Assembly (NCBI GenBank): GCA_964446285.1
Contig: CAYUNT010000234.1
Location: 1 to 6,332, forward strand
DNA from: CAYUNT01 sp964446285
GTDB lineage: Bacteria > Sumerlaeota > Sumerlaeia > SLMS01 > CAYUNT01
Direction: 5' to 3'
Length of the DNA stretch: 6,332 bases
This document shows positions 6,271 through 6,332 of the stretch, in pieces (position 1 is the first letter of the stretch; every line of letters starts with the position of its first letter). Position numbers and translations under genes: made by a program. Under the pieces are notes generated by a model, which saw only the letters and a program-made list of their open reading frames with translations, did not search any database and was not told the origin of the DNA.

Positions 6271-6332
6271 GATAGGAACGGATTCGGTGGCACTCGCCCT
6301 AAATCCGCGCTGGCTGTTTCTATTCATCCGCG

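Noticed and set aside
4359..6275. 638-codon open frame on the plus strand
   Set aside because: It is antisense to the glycosyltransferase with clear GT2 motifs. Its Gly/Phe/Leu-rich start is simply the complement of the Lys/Ala/Pro tail, and it resembles no family. Long antisense frames are common in GC-rich genes.

Overview
This 6.3 kb window is GC-rich bacterial chromosome with dense coding and no RNA genes, transposases or CRISPR. It carries four protein genes: a glycosyltransferase (5'-truncated by the window edge) on the plus strand, then on the minus strand ribF, a SAM hydrolase (DUF62 family) gene and a second glycosyltransferase. The lineage cannot be fixed from the sequence. GC-rich codon use, GTG starts, Pro/Ala-rich linkers, a Lys/Ala/Pro tail and short dispersed repeats would fit a large-genome environmental bacterium (for example PVC-type or a related uncultured phylum), but this is a guess.

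Layout. Positions 1-2147 (+) encode a large protein with a low-complexity N-terminus (five hexapeptide repeats, then a Pro/Ala/acidic linker) followed by two GT-A-like domains, of which only the second keeps glycosyltransferase family 2 motifs. It converges with ribF (3127-2132, -), and the two 3' ends overlap by 16 bp. The 183-bp gap upstream of ribF holds a run of eight G and eight tandem 9-bp units. The SAM hydrolase (4312-3311, -) is next. A clear intrinsic terminator separates it from the second glycosyltransferase (6254-4401, -), which has the same two-domain plan as the first and ends in a 92-residue histone-H1-like Lys/Ala/Pro tail.

How the genes relate. The two glycosyltransferases look like divergent paralogues. 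Both have a degenerate first domain with an L-L-V-P segment where the DXD motif should be, the same helical connector, and a second domain with catalytic motifs. They probably belong to a surface-glycan or protein-glycosylation locus extending beyond both edges. ribF (FMN/FAD synthesis) and the SAM hydrolase look like housekeeping or accessory metabolic genes lying between them, with no evident pathway link. The most notable features are the paired pseudo-GT/GT architecture, the histone-like tail, the nonamer array before ribF, and a short repeat family in the first glycosyltransferase that stays in one codon register and includes one copy in an insertion the paralogue lacks.
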